In this document: in pieces, positions 46,500 through 56,484 of the stretch
How positions within the stretch are numbered: the stretch's first letter is position 1
How the letters are laid out: every line of letters begins with the position of its first letter
Source of the DNA: Crossaster papposus
Taxonomy: Eukaryota > Echinodermata > Asteroidea > Velatida > Solasteridae
Assembly (NCBI GenBank): GCA_037893245.1
Contig: JBAIAA010000604.1
Location: forward strand, 1,364,001 to 1,428,000
Direction of reading: 5' to 3'
Length of the DNA stretch: 64,000 nt
The notes under the pieces: generated by a model
Told to the model about the DNA's origin: nothing
What the model saw: the letters and a program-made list of their open reading frames with translations, nothing else
The model's database searches: none
Translations under genes and position numbers: made by a program

Positions 46500-47010
46500 T
46501 TTCTTGAATCATGCTAGTATAAAAGTCTCTTTTACTAGTCCGAGCAATATTCGTTTCATTTCTGAGATTACGATAAGTTGCTCAATCATCCACATAATTA
46601 GTTCTTTGGTGATATGGTGGAGATCCTGAGAGAGATATTTCTTGTTGCAGACGTTGTATGCCCTACAGACGAGGGACTGGTTGCTAGAAGTGTTGATCTT
46701 GGGGTGATGGAAGGAACTGCTGTGGAGGTATCTGTCGGTGTGATTTGGTTTGCGGTAGACGCTGCGAGCGAGACCCCTGTCCTGCTTTCTGGACACCTCA
46801 TGTCAAGAAATGACATGCTGCCATCTCATTCTTGTTCCATATAGATGCAGAAGACGTTAATGTGTTCCAAAAAGAGCCAGATGTTATTCTGCCAGATGAC
46901 AAAGGTGTCGTCGACATACCGGAGTCAAACACGAGTTTGTGGTCTGCCGAGGCGATGGCGGTCTGCTCAAACTCTCCCATGATGATTATGTCGGCCAGAA
47001 CCGTTCATAC
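46500..47010 (-). pseudogene. Penelope-like retroelement, reverse transcriptase C-terminal fragment
   Basis: Across three minus-strand frames I read, in order, RYVDDTFVIW (the catalytic YVDD box), WLFLEHINVF, a broken FLDM, SRKQDRGLARSVYRKPNHTD, RYLHSSSFHHP and YLSQDLHHITKELI. This is the diagnostic order of Penelope-like elements: RYVDD, FLD, VYRKPTHTDRYL, then SxHHP. Frameshifts and a stop after MEQE show decay. The GIY-YIG endonuclease was not found downstream. Confidence 0.75.
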
Positions 47011-47014
47011 GCAC

Positions 47015-47450
47015 ATCTACAAATTAACAGCGTACTAGTCATGTGCACACACATGCTATGCCTAACATAATATAATATCATGCAGGCGTTAATTTTGTAA
47101 CCATCACTACAAAATAACAACATCCTGTTGTATCTTGTCGTCCAGGCATTTCTCGGTATCTGGGACAGTAAATGGCAATCACAAGAGGTTGATAAAAATG
47201 TTACCTTTTTAAAGACTACAAGCTCATATGTGGCATGCCCTATCGTTCTAACAAACGTCTGGTGTTTATGTTGTCTATTGTATCTTGGTTCCCTGCGATA
47301 CTCTCGTTCTGGGGATATGACGTTTGCATAATTACTTCATTGCACTCTTTAGAGTTTGAATTTAACTGAGAACATAATGAAGCAAGAAATGGGACGGAGA
47401 GAACCCCCCCCCCCCCCCCATCTGATCCCATTTGGTGGTCATCGGGCTTG
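47015..47450. other. Gene-free stretch with a C16 tract
   Basis: No gene supported. C16 lies at 47404-47419. A minus-strand frame across the homopolymers (47240-47683) is low-complexity. Confidence 0.45.
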
Positions 47451-47494
47451 CGAAATGTTCTTGTTAGGCTTTTAGGGGTGGTGGTGGGTGGGGT

Positions 47495-47527
<33 letters not shown>

Positions 47528-47625
47528 CGTTAGGTAACAATAGTCTAAGGAGTGTGTAGATATAAGGGACCAAGAGGGAGGGGGAGGGTCGCTCGATCCC
47601 ATATCTTGCTGGGTATAACTAAGAA
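47450..47625 (+). repeat. Dispersed repeat with G-tract, copy 2
   Basis: A G32 run (47495-47526) is followed by TCGTTAGGTAACAATAGTCT and CCCATATCTTGCTGGGTATA, matching 31735-31900 on the same strand. Confidence 0.75.
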
Positions 47626-47629
47626 TCAA

Positions 47630-48200
47630 GGCTTTGAAATACCTGGCTCCGTGTTGTAGAACAAGAACAGCAGGACGATGCACACAAAATGTCGGGTTTT
47701 TTCACTTTATTTTATATCAAAAAAAAATTGTGAATGAAACTGGAAGTATTGTGTCATTCATGATACAAATTTACATTTTGACGAAATGTTCACCCTCTCA
47801 ATGTCGAGCGCTACACCGCGTGTTGGTCTACGTTTTTACCTAACTTTAGAAAATGTTTTCCTAATTTAGTAATACGTTCTTAAATAATTTAGGTCAACTG
47901 GCTGCTTGTTTACTTATTTACACATTTTTTGAAATTTTACGTATCTGCGAGGTCCTTTTTTTCCGGTCAGTTTTATTTGACATAATTCATTTTACCTAAT
48001 TATTGTGTACATGTCTTTGTGAGGGTATGAACCGATCTGCCGGTTGGTTGATAGGTGTCAGCTGGCCCTGTTTATTTAGGGTTATCCACTGATCTCTAGC
48101 CTATACAATGCATGATCATTCAGAGCATGCACAATCGAATCGGAGTCACACCTTGTAATATTGGTTGTGCAAGTTCAAAGTTGATCGTTTTTCGAGCTGG
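47630..48200. other. Gene-free stretch 3' of COX16
   Basis: No gene seen. Part may be COX16 3' flank. Confidence 0.35.
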
Positions 48201-48202
48201 GC

Positions 48203-48418
48203 CGGTGTAACAATCTCACCATGGTCTCGCTTATCCGGTGTGCTAACTTCTCCGGTAGGACAAATTCGCTATAACATGCGGCAGATAACGAGCACGTTGA
48301 ACAGGCACGTACCGGTACATGTACTTGTGCTGATGTATCCGCCGCATGCGTGTTGGAGTGATTTTTCCCCGCCGGAGAAGTTAGCACATCGAAGAAGTGA
48401 GACCGTTACACCGGCGGG
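48203..48418. mobile_element. MITE with TIR CCGGTGTAAC
   Basis: CCGGTGTAACAATCTCACCA...GTGTGCTAACTTCTCCGG at the left is mirrored by CCGGAGAAGTTAGCAC...GTTACACCGG at the right. About 215 bp. A terminus of the same family abuts the element at 35548. Confidence 0.8.
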
Positions 48419-48756
48419 TCTTTGGAAAACATTTATCACAAGTTTGCAAATACACAATACAGTGTAAGCTGATAAGCGGTTTGCCAAAGAACCCCCAAAA
48501 CAAGCCTCCTCATTGGTCAAAATCTAGAGGTCGAGAGGCGGTTTGGTGCATAAATAATTACCAGATCTGCCCAGATATTATAGACGCTTGTGCAACAAGA
48601 ACCTCGTTTAAATATTGAGCAAGAACAGTTCCTTGCTCTATAATTCAAACAACTCTCAGCAAGAACGTCCAAAGGATAAACCAGAACGACACAGTCTTCA
48701 AGTCTGCATCCTAATTTCCTGCAGATTCCACGATGGTCTCGTTGTTTTGACCACTG

Positions 48757-48897
48757 TTATAATTGTTTGGAGCCAGCTCTTTTTCTGGACATTTTCTCGG
48801 CATTCTCACGCTGCATCGCCTGAAATTCCTTGGAATTCTCCCAGGGGCGTGGGCCGCGGATGTTGTGCCAGGTGTCAATGTCGTCATTTTGCAATTT
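48757..48897 (-). CDS. COX16: COX16 exon 4 and stop
   Basis: Acceptor TTGTTGTTTCAG. Encodes KLQNDDIDTWHNIRGPRPWE and a basic tail ending KQL, TAA. The (AAC)n run just upstream on the plus strand is the pyrimidine tract. Confidence 0.93.
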   Translation of the reverse strand, partial: KLQNDDIDTWHNIRGPRPWENSKEFQAMQRENAEKMSRKRAGSKQL

Positions 48898-51800
48898 CTG
48901 AAACAACAACAACAACTTCATCATCATCATTACTGCAGTGTAGGATCAAACTTATGATTGGATTAATAATTACTACTACTTCTAGTAATACATCTAACAA
49001 AATTTACAAATTTGCATCGCTGAGTAAGTAGCAACAATGCATTTGTATGTATTCATGTGGACATTAACCTCAAATTCTCCTTCAATTGTGATCTTGTCTT
49101 TCTTTTTGTACTCGTTCAGTTTCGCATCAGTTTCTGGGTTGACCTAAAAATAAAAGATAAAAAGCCCATTATTATAATTATGAAAGGGAAAAAAAGAAAA
49201 AAAGAGAGAGACCATTATCAATGTAGTGACTATGTACACGTACATCGTTTATTGTTAAAGAATCCTACAACTTACAGTTTTTCTTTTGTCAATGATTTCA
49301 TAACGCAGCGTGCGAAATTCCTTCAGTCCAAATGATCCACCAACAACAATTACCTACAAAAAATCAAAACGTTGTATCATCATTATCCGGTCTCTTCGAC
49401 ACCTTGTCAACTCGACACCTTGCCAACTAGACACACACCAACTCAGCACCTGCACAAAAACCAAGTTGACGCCTGACCAAGTCGACACCGTCGATAAAGT
49501 GACACTATTGAGAAACATCTGTGGCATTTAATTGCGTCAAAGAATTTTGTCCGATTTAATTTTATATCTACCTGACAACGTTAGTTTTTGTAAAGGAAAC
49601 GCAAACACTTATATTTAGTTTTTTCTAAAAAAAATCTAAACAAGAATTCTCAAAAAAATTGTTACGTTTTGAGACGGAGAAACGCTTACAATTAACGTTA
49701 ACGATGTTTGCAATCCGTTCAAACCGTTCTACCACTGCAGAGCACAGATTGTATATAGTAGATGCCCATAATTAGGCCCATAATTAGGAAATAAATTTAG
49801 TTAACTTTTAGCAAATATTTAACCTGCGACTCTCGTCCGGCCGTACCGTTGTGCCGCCTTACGGCCCCGTAAAAGAATTGCCCAAGTTATAGGACTAGTA
49901 TTAGTATTTGGACGCTTTGCTGGCCAAACTAGGTCTCTAGGTTTGATTAACAACAGTAACAGGCATGACAGGTGTGTTTTAATGTTTTTTTATATGTTTT
50001 ACTTTGGGTTAAAATCATTCAGTAGGGCCTAATGAGAGTCCCACATTTTGAGACTAGTTAAATGAGGGCGAAGACGACAAAACACAAAACAAATTAATGG
50101 TGATCACTGTGACGCACGTCGCACAATAAATATGGTGAACACGGTAGACACCACGGACACCAACTGCAAATATATATTTTTTTTCGAAGTGGCTATCGGT
50201 AGTTGAAGATCTGAATCCCTGACGTGCTCGACCTCACATTAACAAAACTCGACCTATTTGATAGTCGGATTCCAAGAGTGAGGTCCAGAGTAATGTATGA
50301 CTAGGTAAGTCGGGGAATCAAATTGCCAACTGCCGTAACGATAGTCACTGTAATTTTTGTTTACGACTAGAATCCGTTAAAAACATTAAAGCGATATTCT
50401 AGTTAAGAGAAGTATTGATACTGGATAAAAGAAAATACTTTTACAATTTTAATAGGAATTTTAATACTACAATTTTAATAGGAATGTGCAGGGAGTTAGT
50501 TCTCGCGGGAATGTAAAATATATATCTACATGTACTTTCGCCTAGTTTACAATTGTTCACGAAATAACAAAACATTCGACCAATTAATAGTGGACCTAGC
50601 ACTGATCCTTGGGGAAATCCGGAGTCGAGAGAATCCCAGTTGGAACTTGTCCCATTTACCTCACAACTCGCTGTCTCCATAAGGTGAAGAAATAAATTAT
50701 CCACTTCAATAGTTGGCCACGGATTCCATACTGTGAAGCTTGGCTTTAAAGCGTTCATGTGGGACAGTATCAAACGCTTTAGAAAAATCGAAGACAGCTA
50801 TATCAACCTGTTGACCAGCATCAACTGCTTCTGCCCAATCATTCACTGCCAAGACGAGCCGAGTAGTACATGAAGGATGTTTCCGGAAAACCGTGTTGCC
50901 TCGGAGTAAGAATGTTATGTTTCTCTAAATGTCTACTGATATGCGAATAAATGATGTGCTCTAAAAGCTAACAACAAATGGACGTTATGCCTCCATCACA
51001 CCAAACTAGTTCTCAATACGTTCTTGAAAATGTTGCCAAACGGGCTCAAACTGTGTGCGAACGGAGTGGACGTCGTAGCAATTGTTTACGGTCTTTTACG
51101 AACTTCATGAACGGGCTCAGACGGGAAGGGTACTCCAGAACTTCGAGCCTACTCAACATTTTCGGGCGGCCATCCCGTTCTGCAATTAGATGGAGTGACA
51201 ACGTACTTAAAACGAGATGGGCGTACTACAAATGGAATTGCCGTATTTCGATCCTACTAGGGACGGGGCTTCGGGATCTTCGGGTACTACTAGTAGTACT
51301 GGCTTCTTTCCCACGGCCCGTTTTCCTGTATCCACTACTCTTTGGATGCATGATGCTCGTAAATGTCGATGTCGAAAATCTTCGAAGTGTTGATCTGCAC
51401 AGGTTGAAGCGGCAAACGCGAATGATGACTGTCAAAAACGCGCTGGGTGTTTATAGCCGTCGGGCCAGGACGCGATTATACAATTGCGTTCAGAACGCTC
51501 TCGGGACGGGGCGAGAACGAGGTGAATTTTCTGGGAACGAAGTGGTCGAGTTAAGAAATAGTTAGGTTAGGCCGTATTAGGAACAAGGTAGAACAAGTTT
51601 AGAACGGGTTTAAACTGACTACGGACGGGCTTGAACTGCTTGGAACGTTATCCGCAAGAGGTGGACGGGCAATTTTATCCGATCTGAACTGGATACCAAC
51701 GAACTGCGGACGGGTTAAAGACGAGATATTGAGGATTGTTTCTGAACGAAGTAGCATCCTATTTATGACATTATTTGGCCAAAGTTAATAATATAATAAT

Positions 51801-54800
51801 ATAAATAATATAAAGCATTTATAATGCGCCATCTATCTAGAGAAAACCTATTCCGAGGCGCAACATAAAACACAAACATGACAAAGGAAAAATAATGAAC
51901 CAAAATAAAATGCAACAATAAATAAAACATAAAGGCAATTCAAGATCAATAATGTGACCCTACAAGATCAAAGAGGATATCACAGTACCAACACACACTG
52001 CCCAGCTGCACATGGCAAACAAGCAAAGAGAGGAGAAGACCAGAATTAGCAGTTACAACAACTTAACAGCAATAACTGATTCCTGCCCGACCAAAATTAA
52101 AAAAAAAATGGCCGAACATACATGTATTAAGGTATGTGTCAGCAATGCGATACCAGAAATCACATTAAAGACATCAAGTAAAAGCTCAAAATGAGTACAT
52201 AAATCACAATAAAATGTTTTGCAAAAACAATCAAATATTATAAGCAGTTTCAAATAAATGAGTTTTTAACAACTTTTTGAAAACATTGATGGAACTACAA
52301 CTGCGAAGTTCGAATGGCAAGGCATTCCAAAGCTTGGGAGCAGCTGCATAAAATCCACGATCACCATACGACGAAACAGTTCTAGGGACAGTCAGAAGAA
52401 TTTTGTCAGCAGATCTCAAAGTGCGTTTTGGAATATATGGAGAAAGAAGTTCATTAATATACACTGGTGCCATAGCATTAAGTGATTTCCAAGTGAGCAA
52501 AAGTAGCTTAAATTGAATTCTTTGACGAATTGGTAACCAGTGTAGTTGTTTCAAAATTGGCGAAATATGATCAAATTTACGAGTGCGGGTTAACATGCGT
52601 GCTGCAGCATTTTGAGCACGTTGGAGCTTTGCCAGTAGTTGTTCATTTATACCATATAATAGAGAATTTCCATTGTCCAATCTCGATATTACCAAAGCAT
52701 GGACTAAAGTAGCTGCTGTATCGTCATCCAAAACTTTACGAATTTGATTAATGTTCCTGATTTGGAAATATGTAGCTTTGCAGACACGTTTGATGTGATC
52801 CTCCATAGATAGCGTGTTGTCAAAAATAATTCCCAAATTACGAGCACTTGGCGAAGCACGAATGGGTGATGACACTATTTGAATAGAGTTGTTTGTGGCT
52901 CTGGATTGAAGGTATTTTGATGTGACTATGATGAGCTCAGTTTTGTCGTCATTTAATTTCAGTTTATTAGAAGTCATCCAAGATTTTATGTCCACAATAC
53001 ATGATTCCATGCGTTTGCGAGTAGCTAGTTCATCTTCGTTGTCATACAAATCAAATGGTAAATACAGTTGCGTGTCATCCGCATACATGTGCACCAGTAA
53101 ACCATGTTTACGAGCAATATTTGCAATGGGAGCTGAGTAAATAGTGAAAAATTGAGGGCCCAGAACAGAGCCTTGTGGGACACCGAAGAGAAACGGGAGG
53201 ATTGAAGATAAACATCCATTTATGTTGACTGCTTGAGATCTATCACTCAAATACGATCTTATCCATTCAAGGGCGCTACCTTTGACACCAATAGATGAAA
53301 GACGTGATAGAAGGACACCGTGGTCTATGGTATCAAAGGCAGCCGACAAGTCCAGTAGCACCAGAAACACACCACGTTTGTTATCCATAGCATGGAGAAT
53401 ATCATTTTGCACCCGTAGCAAAGCTGTCTCAGTCCCATGGTTTTTCCTGTAGGCAGATTGGAATGGTTCGTAGAGATTATTTTCAGAAAGATGATCTGAT
53501 AACCTAGTCGATACTACTTTTTCGATGATTTTTGAGACAAAAGCCACATTTGAAACAGGACGGTAGTTCTTTAGGTTTTCTGAGTCCAATGATGGTTTCT
53601 TAAGAAGAGGTGTAACGAGAGCTGTTTTGAAGCATGATGGGAAAGTGGCCGAGTTCAGCGAGAGATTGACGATCCTTGTGATTACTGGAACAAGTAGACT
53701 AAGATGTTTCTTTAAGAGCCAAGTAGGGATTGGATCAGTATCGCAGGATTTTGGTGGAGATGCATCGATTATTTTGCGAATTTCAACTTCAGTTGCAGGA
53801 AGTAAAACTTCAAGATTGGCAATCGATTTATCATCATCCGTCTGGGGGAAAATTGTGTCATTACTTATGCCAACATCAGCAGAAGTATCGAGTTCCTTGC
53901 GTATTTTGCAGATTTTGGAAATGAAGAACTTATTAAATTTCTCTGCCAGTTCTGCTTTAGAATTGTGAGAGGGAAGTTTAGATTTCCCTTTTTGATGAAG
54001 TAGTTGTTCCACAATCTTAAAAAGTTCTTTCTGGTCTGTACATGTTGATATTTTGTCTCTATAATAAGAAGCTTTGGCATCATTGATCATATTATAAACT
54101 CGTTGACGTTGAGCTTTGAACAGTTCACGATCTATTTCCAACCTGGTTTTCCGCCATTTTCTTTCAAGTCTTTTTCTCAGCTTCTTTGCCTCATCGATTT
54201 CAGGAGAGTACCATGGATTGGAAGGTCGAATTGTGATGCTGCGGGATTTTAAGGGGGCATGCTTGTCCAAAATGCTCGTAAGTGAAGAATTATACTGATC
54301 AACAATATAATCTAAATCTGATGAGGGATCACAATTCAAAAGTGATTGTTCTAGATCAGTAGAGAATTCTGCATGGTCGATTGTTTTCAGCTTTCTATAA
54401 GAAACTTGCTGTTTCATAGGTGGAGGCTTGTCAAGGTTCAACTTGCAGTGAATTGCAGCGTGATCCGTTAACAAACAGTCAACTTTCACAGATTCAACGA
54501 GGTTATCAGAAGCACGTGCAATTATTAAATCTAAAACATGGCCACTAATGTGAGTTGGTGAGGTGACAAACTGTTCAAGATTAGAGACATAAATTATTTC
54601 TTTCAAGTGGTTTGTATCAGGATCAGTCAAAGATTCATAGTGGAAGTTAAAATCTCCAACAATTAGAGGTTACATTTTGATGCAGATAACAAACTAAGGT
54701 AGTCAGCGAATTCTTGAAGAAATACTTTGGGTGTAGTGCGATTTTTCTTACTATATGGTGGTCTATAAATCACAACTAGTTTGATGGGAGAACATGTTCC

Positions 54801-56382
54801 TGGGAAAGTCAAGTCACAGCATAGACTTTCAAAAGATGAAGCGTCATGAGCCGTAGTAGCACCTCTAATGATTGATGACTTGTGTATAATAGATACACCG
54901 CCACCAGGCCTATCAGGGCGGAGTATGTGGTACATATCATAAAGTTACACGTTCTACACCCTGCACAGCCTGTTTTACGATTTTTAAGGACGGAGCAGGA
55001 CGTTTTGAGAACTACTTTGGTGTGATGGAAGCATTAATGACACCGGTCTGTAGTTTGGTGGACTTGTTTTATCCCCCTTTTTGTGAAGTGCCACTATGTT
55101 TGATGACACCTAGTCACCTGGAAGTTCACCAGTTTCTAGCGATTGCTGAAAAAGTCTGGATAAAACTGGGGCAACCTCTTCAGCAGATTCCATTAGGACT
55201 TTAGGTTTTATATTATCCGGGCCACTAGATTTGTTGGTCTTTGTTTCCTTCAGAAGTTAACTCCCACTGGTGATATTTATCTTCAACTACTGGTAACTGA
55301 GTAGGATAAACTAAATTGTTGTAGGGATCTTCCTTTGTGAAGACTGATTTAAATTGGTCTGTTAGAACCTGAGCCTTATTAGCTTCATCTGTAAGGCAGT
55401 ACACACCATTTGTTTTAAAGTTAGAACACCTTGGTTATCATGACGCTTGCTCCTGGTGTATATTCAGAAGACCCTGGGGTTCCCTTCTAAGTTGTCCACC
55501 ATTTTATTGACAAATTTCTGTTGTTCGTTTTCAATTCCTGTTTTACCAATTCTCTGGCAGTTCTGAATTTTCCCCACATGTCAGGGCTCGCTGTTCCTAA
55601 TCTTATTGTTGAATCAGTTCTCTAAATCAGCCTTCGAATGCAAATTGGAGGGGGGGGGGGGGGGGGGGGGCTAGGGGGCCTATAGGGGGCTTTAGCTGAA
55701 CCTTCGTCTACCCCCCCCCCCCCCTCTACCACCACCATAACAAAAACAAGTGCTACATGTAGTATCAAAAGTAATTAGAAGGTGACTTCGCATGCAAATT
55801 GTCTATCCCCCCCCCCCCCCCTTCACAAAAACGGCTCTATAACAAAGTATACATGTACATGTATAGTTTGTTTGTTTCTATTTTGACAATACGAATATTT
55901 TAGTTACAGAAAAAAACAAACCCAGTGTACATGTATACAGAATTACGTATGAACCAAAAAATGCAAAACACATTACAGGCTAAACCCACAATGTTCCATT
56001 TTAGTCCGAACGAAGATGAGCAGATAATTATAAGCCTTAAAGGCCTATACGTTCGCGTTAATCAATTAAGACCCAAGATTACGTTATAACGTAGCGCCAT
56101 ATCCGTATTTATAATAATGTTTAGCCCTCGTAAATCGTATGTAGTCCCCCGTACAACAATGAATGCCGTATGCTGCGCTCGCAACATACATTGTACGCAA
56201 CCAGTGGGGCCATGCCTACTACTATAAAGTATGGATTTTGCAACCGAACGTCATGTCCTGATCCTAACGTTAGCAACTATTGCTAATGTTATTATGGCAA
56301 CACTTACCAACATTGGAAGTCCAAATTTCAAGAATCGACTTTTTTTAATCGAATCCACAATTTTTAACAAGGGCGCCGCCAT
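48757..56382 (-). CDS. COX16: COX16, cytochrome c oxidase assembly factor, complete, 4 exons
   Basis: COX16 is an inner-membrane mitochondrial protein needed for cytochrome c oxidase (complex IV) assembly, acting in copper delivery to COX2 in vertebrates. The gene encodes 122 residues (human 106). The exons 56308-56382, 49276-49353, 49069-49143 and 48757-48897 all join at phase 0. Residues 16-40 form the single membrane segment (KFGLPMLVIVVGGSFGLKEF), followed by RTLRYE, a charged helix with DKITIEGEFEKLQ, and the family hallmark WHNIRGPRPWE. The C-terminal tail is lysine/arginine-rich. Intron 1 is 6.95 kb because of nested transposons; the other introns are short (132 and 171 bp). The start codon is 102 bp from that of MRPS5 on the other strand. 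Confidence 0.95.
49069..49143 (-). CDS. COX16: COX16 exon 3
   Basis: Acceptor TTTTTAG, donor GAGGTTAATG. Encodes VNPETDAKLNEYKKKDKITI and EGEFE. Confidence 0.9.
49276..49353 (-). CDS. COX16: COX16 exon 2
   Basis: Acceptor TTTTGTAG, donor ACTGTAAGT. Encodes the rest of the membrane helix (VIVVGGSFGLKEF) and RTLRYEIIDKRKT. Confidence 0.93.
49397..49505 (+). repeat. Degenerate 16-bp tandem repeat (CGACACCTTGCCAACT)
   Basis: About six units diverging from CGACACCTTGYCAACT lie just upstream of COX16 exon 2. Isolated similar units occur at 56852-56890 and 60262-60300, so this is a local dispersed motif. Confidence 0.75.
49510..50465. other. COX16 intron 1, part without recognised elements
   Basis: AT-rich intron sequence; nothing supported. 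Confidence 0.4.
50470..50984 (-). pseudogene. Older LINE, second half of the interrupted copy
   Basis: With frameshifts the minus strand reads ICC(stop)LLEHIIYSHISRHLEKHNILT, then RQHGF, a broken F(D)FSKAFDTVP-like block, HERFKAKLH, and SGFPQGSVLGPLLIG. These are RT blocks that directly follow the NYRPVSL block encoded at 55037-55080. The two halves belong to one element split by the 50988-55033 insertion. Confidence 0.7.
52231..54630 (-). CDS. LINE ORF2: endonuclease C-terminus, reverse transcriptase, C-terminal domain
   Basis: A 799-residue open frame. The first ~80 residues complete an APE-type endonuclease (THISGHVLDLIIAR, LLTDHAAIHCKL). A linker with LRKRLERKWRKTR follows. RT blocks: LLKKPSLD, NYRPVSNVAFVSKIIEKVV, AYRKNHGTETALLRV, LLDLSAAFDTIDH, GVPQGSVLGP, and catalytic MYADD near residue 515. 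The C-terminal part has NAAARMLTRTRKFDHI and PKLWNALPFELR. No stop interrupts it, so the copy is fairly young. The upstream part at 54663-54935 is one frameshift away. Confidence 0.92.
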   Translation of the reverse strand: MTDPDTNHLKEIIYVSNLEQFVTSPTHISGHVLDLIIARASDNLVESVKVDCLLTDHAAIHCKLNLDKPPPMKQQVSYRKLKTIDHAEFSTDLEQSLLNCDPSSDLDYIVDQYNSSLTSILDKHAPLKSRSITIRPSNPWYSPEIDEAKKLRKRLERKWRKTRLEIDRELFKAQRQRVYNMINDAKASYYRDKISTCTDQKELFKIVEQLLHQKGKSKLPSHNSKAELAEKFNKFFISKICKIRKELDTSADVGISNDTIFPQTDDDKSIANLEVLLPATEVEIRKIIDASPPKSCDTDPIPTWLLKKHLSLLVPVITRIVNLSLNSATFPSCFKTALVTPLLKKPSLDSENLKNYRPVSNVAFVSKIIEKVVSTRLSDHLSENNLYEPFQSAYRKNHGTETALLRVQNDILHAMDNKRGVFLVLLDLSAAFDTIDHGVLLSRLSSIGVKGSALEWIRSYLSDRSQAVNINGCLSSILPFLFGVPQGSVLGPQFFTIYSAPIANIARKHGLLVHMYADDTQLYLPFDLYDNEDELATRKRMESCIVDIKSWMTSNKLKLNDDKTELIIVTSKYLQSRATNNSIQIVSSPIRASPSARNLGIIFDNTLSMEDHIKRVCKATYFQIRNINQIRKVLDDDTAATLVHALVISRLDNGNSLLYGINEQLLAKLQRAQNAAARMLTRTRKFDHISPILKQLHWLPIRQRIQFKLLLLTWKSLNAMAPVYINELLSPYIPKRTLRSADKILLTVPRTVSSYGDRGFYAAAPKLWNALPFELRSCSSINVFKKLLKTHLFETAYNI
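54663..54935 (-). pseudogene. LINE endonuclease domain fragment, one frameshift before ORF2
   Basis: Encodes RPDRPGGGVSIIHKSSI, FESLCCDL and KLVVIYRPPYS, typical of the APE endonuclease. The frame stops at ASKCNL; a one-base shift near 54668 brings in IVGDFNFH and leads into the 799-residue frame. The N-terminal third of the domain is missing by 5' truncation. Confidence 0.85.
55037..55635 (-). pseudogene. Older LINE, first half of the interrupted copy
   Basis: The minus strand reads TNGVYCLTDEANKAQVLTDQ, FKSVFTKEDPYNNLV, SSGPDNIKPKVLMESAEEVA, LFQQSLETGELPGD, then HKKGDKTSPPNYRPVSL, with scattered stops. This is the RT N-terminal region of a CR1-like element different from the younger LINE. 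It ends at the TTA target site. Confidence 0.75.
55640..56300. other. COX16 intron 1, promoter-proximal part with homopolymers
   Basis: Contains G21 (55650-55670), C14 (55711-55724) and C15 (55807-55821). GCAAATTG words precede two of them, suggesting a small repeat. No gene. Confidence 0.5.
56308..56382 (-). CDS. COX16: COX16 exon 1
   Basis: Encodes MAAPLLKIVDSIKKSR and FLKFGLPML, then the donor TTGGTAAGTG. The start lies in CAAGATGGCGGC, a good context that also matches the YY1 site consensus. Confidence 0.92.
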
Positions 56383-56484
56383 CTTGAAAAGGCTCGTCTG
56401 GTACCTCGAACGCACACGTGTGACGACATTAGTCTTACTATTTGCGCCAGTCTAGTGTGGACATGAGCGTTCGAGTGAAGAAAC
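56383..56484. promoter_or_regulatory. Probable bidirectional promoter of COX16 and MRPS5
   Basis: Only 102 bp separate the two start codons. The gap contains the palindrome CACACGTGTG with an E-box CACGTG at 56415-56420. The COX16 start codon is embedded in CAAGATGGCGGC, matching the YY1 element common at starts of housekeeping and mitochondrial genes. An out-of-frame ATG at 56463 opens a 32-codon frame overlapping the MRPS5 start; the MRPS5 ATG has the better context (AAC ATG G). Confidence 0.7.

Larger units (their letters stand above)
51790..54945 (-). mobile_element. CR1/L2-like LINE, 5'-truncated, nearly intact ORF2
   Basis: The element runs on the minus strand from about 54945 (inside the endonuclease domain) to a 3' tail of ATTATT-type repeats near 51790, preceded by GGCGCATTATAAATGC. 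The 3' UTR is about 440 bp. There is no poly(A), as expected for the CR1/L2 group. It shares orientation with COX16, so intronic LINE sequence would be in the sense strand of the COX16 pre-mRNA. Confidence 0.85.
50985..55036. mobile_element. TIR element (family 6) carrying an inserted LINE, TTA duplication
   Basis: Inverted ends TGCCTCCATCACACCAAAC (left) and TGCTTCCATCACACCAAAG (reverse complement of the right) continue with TAGTTCTCAA. TTA flanks both sides (50985-50987 and 55034-55036). The remaining own sequence, 50988-51780 and 54945-55033, repeats GAACGGGCTCAGACGGG-like units. The 195-codon plus-strand frame at 50978-51565 lies in this repeat structure and is not a recognised protein. 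Confidence 0.85.

Noticed and set aside
47240-47683. 147-codon minus-strand frame with a proline run
   Set aside because: The proline run is the G32 homopolymer. The rest is a dispersed repeat.
50978-51565. 195-codon open frame on the plus strand
   Set aside because: It starts at the TIR and runs through degenerate GAACGGGCTC units of a self-similar element. No protein family is apparent.
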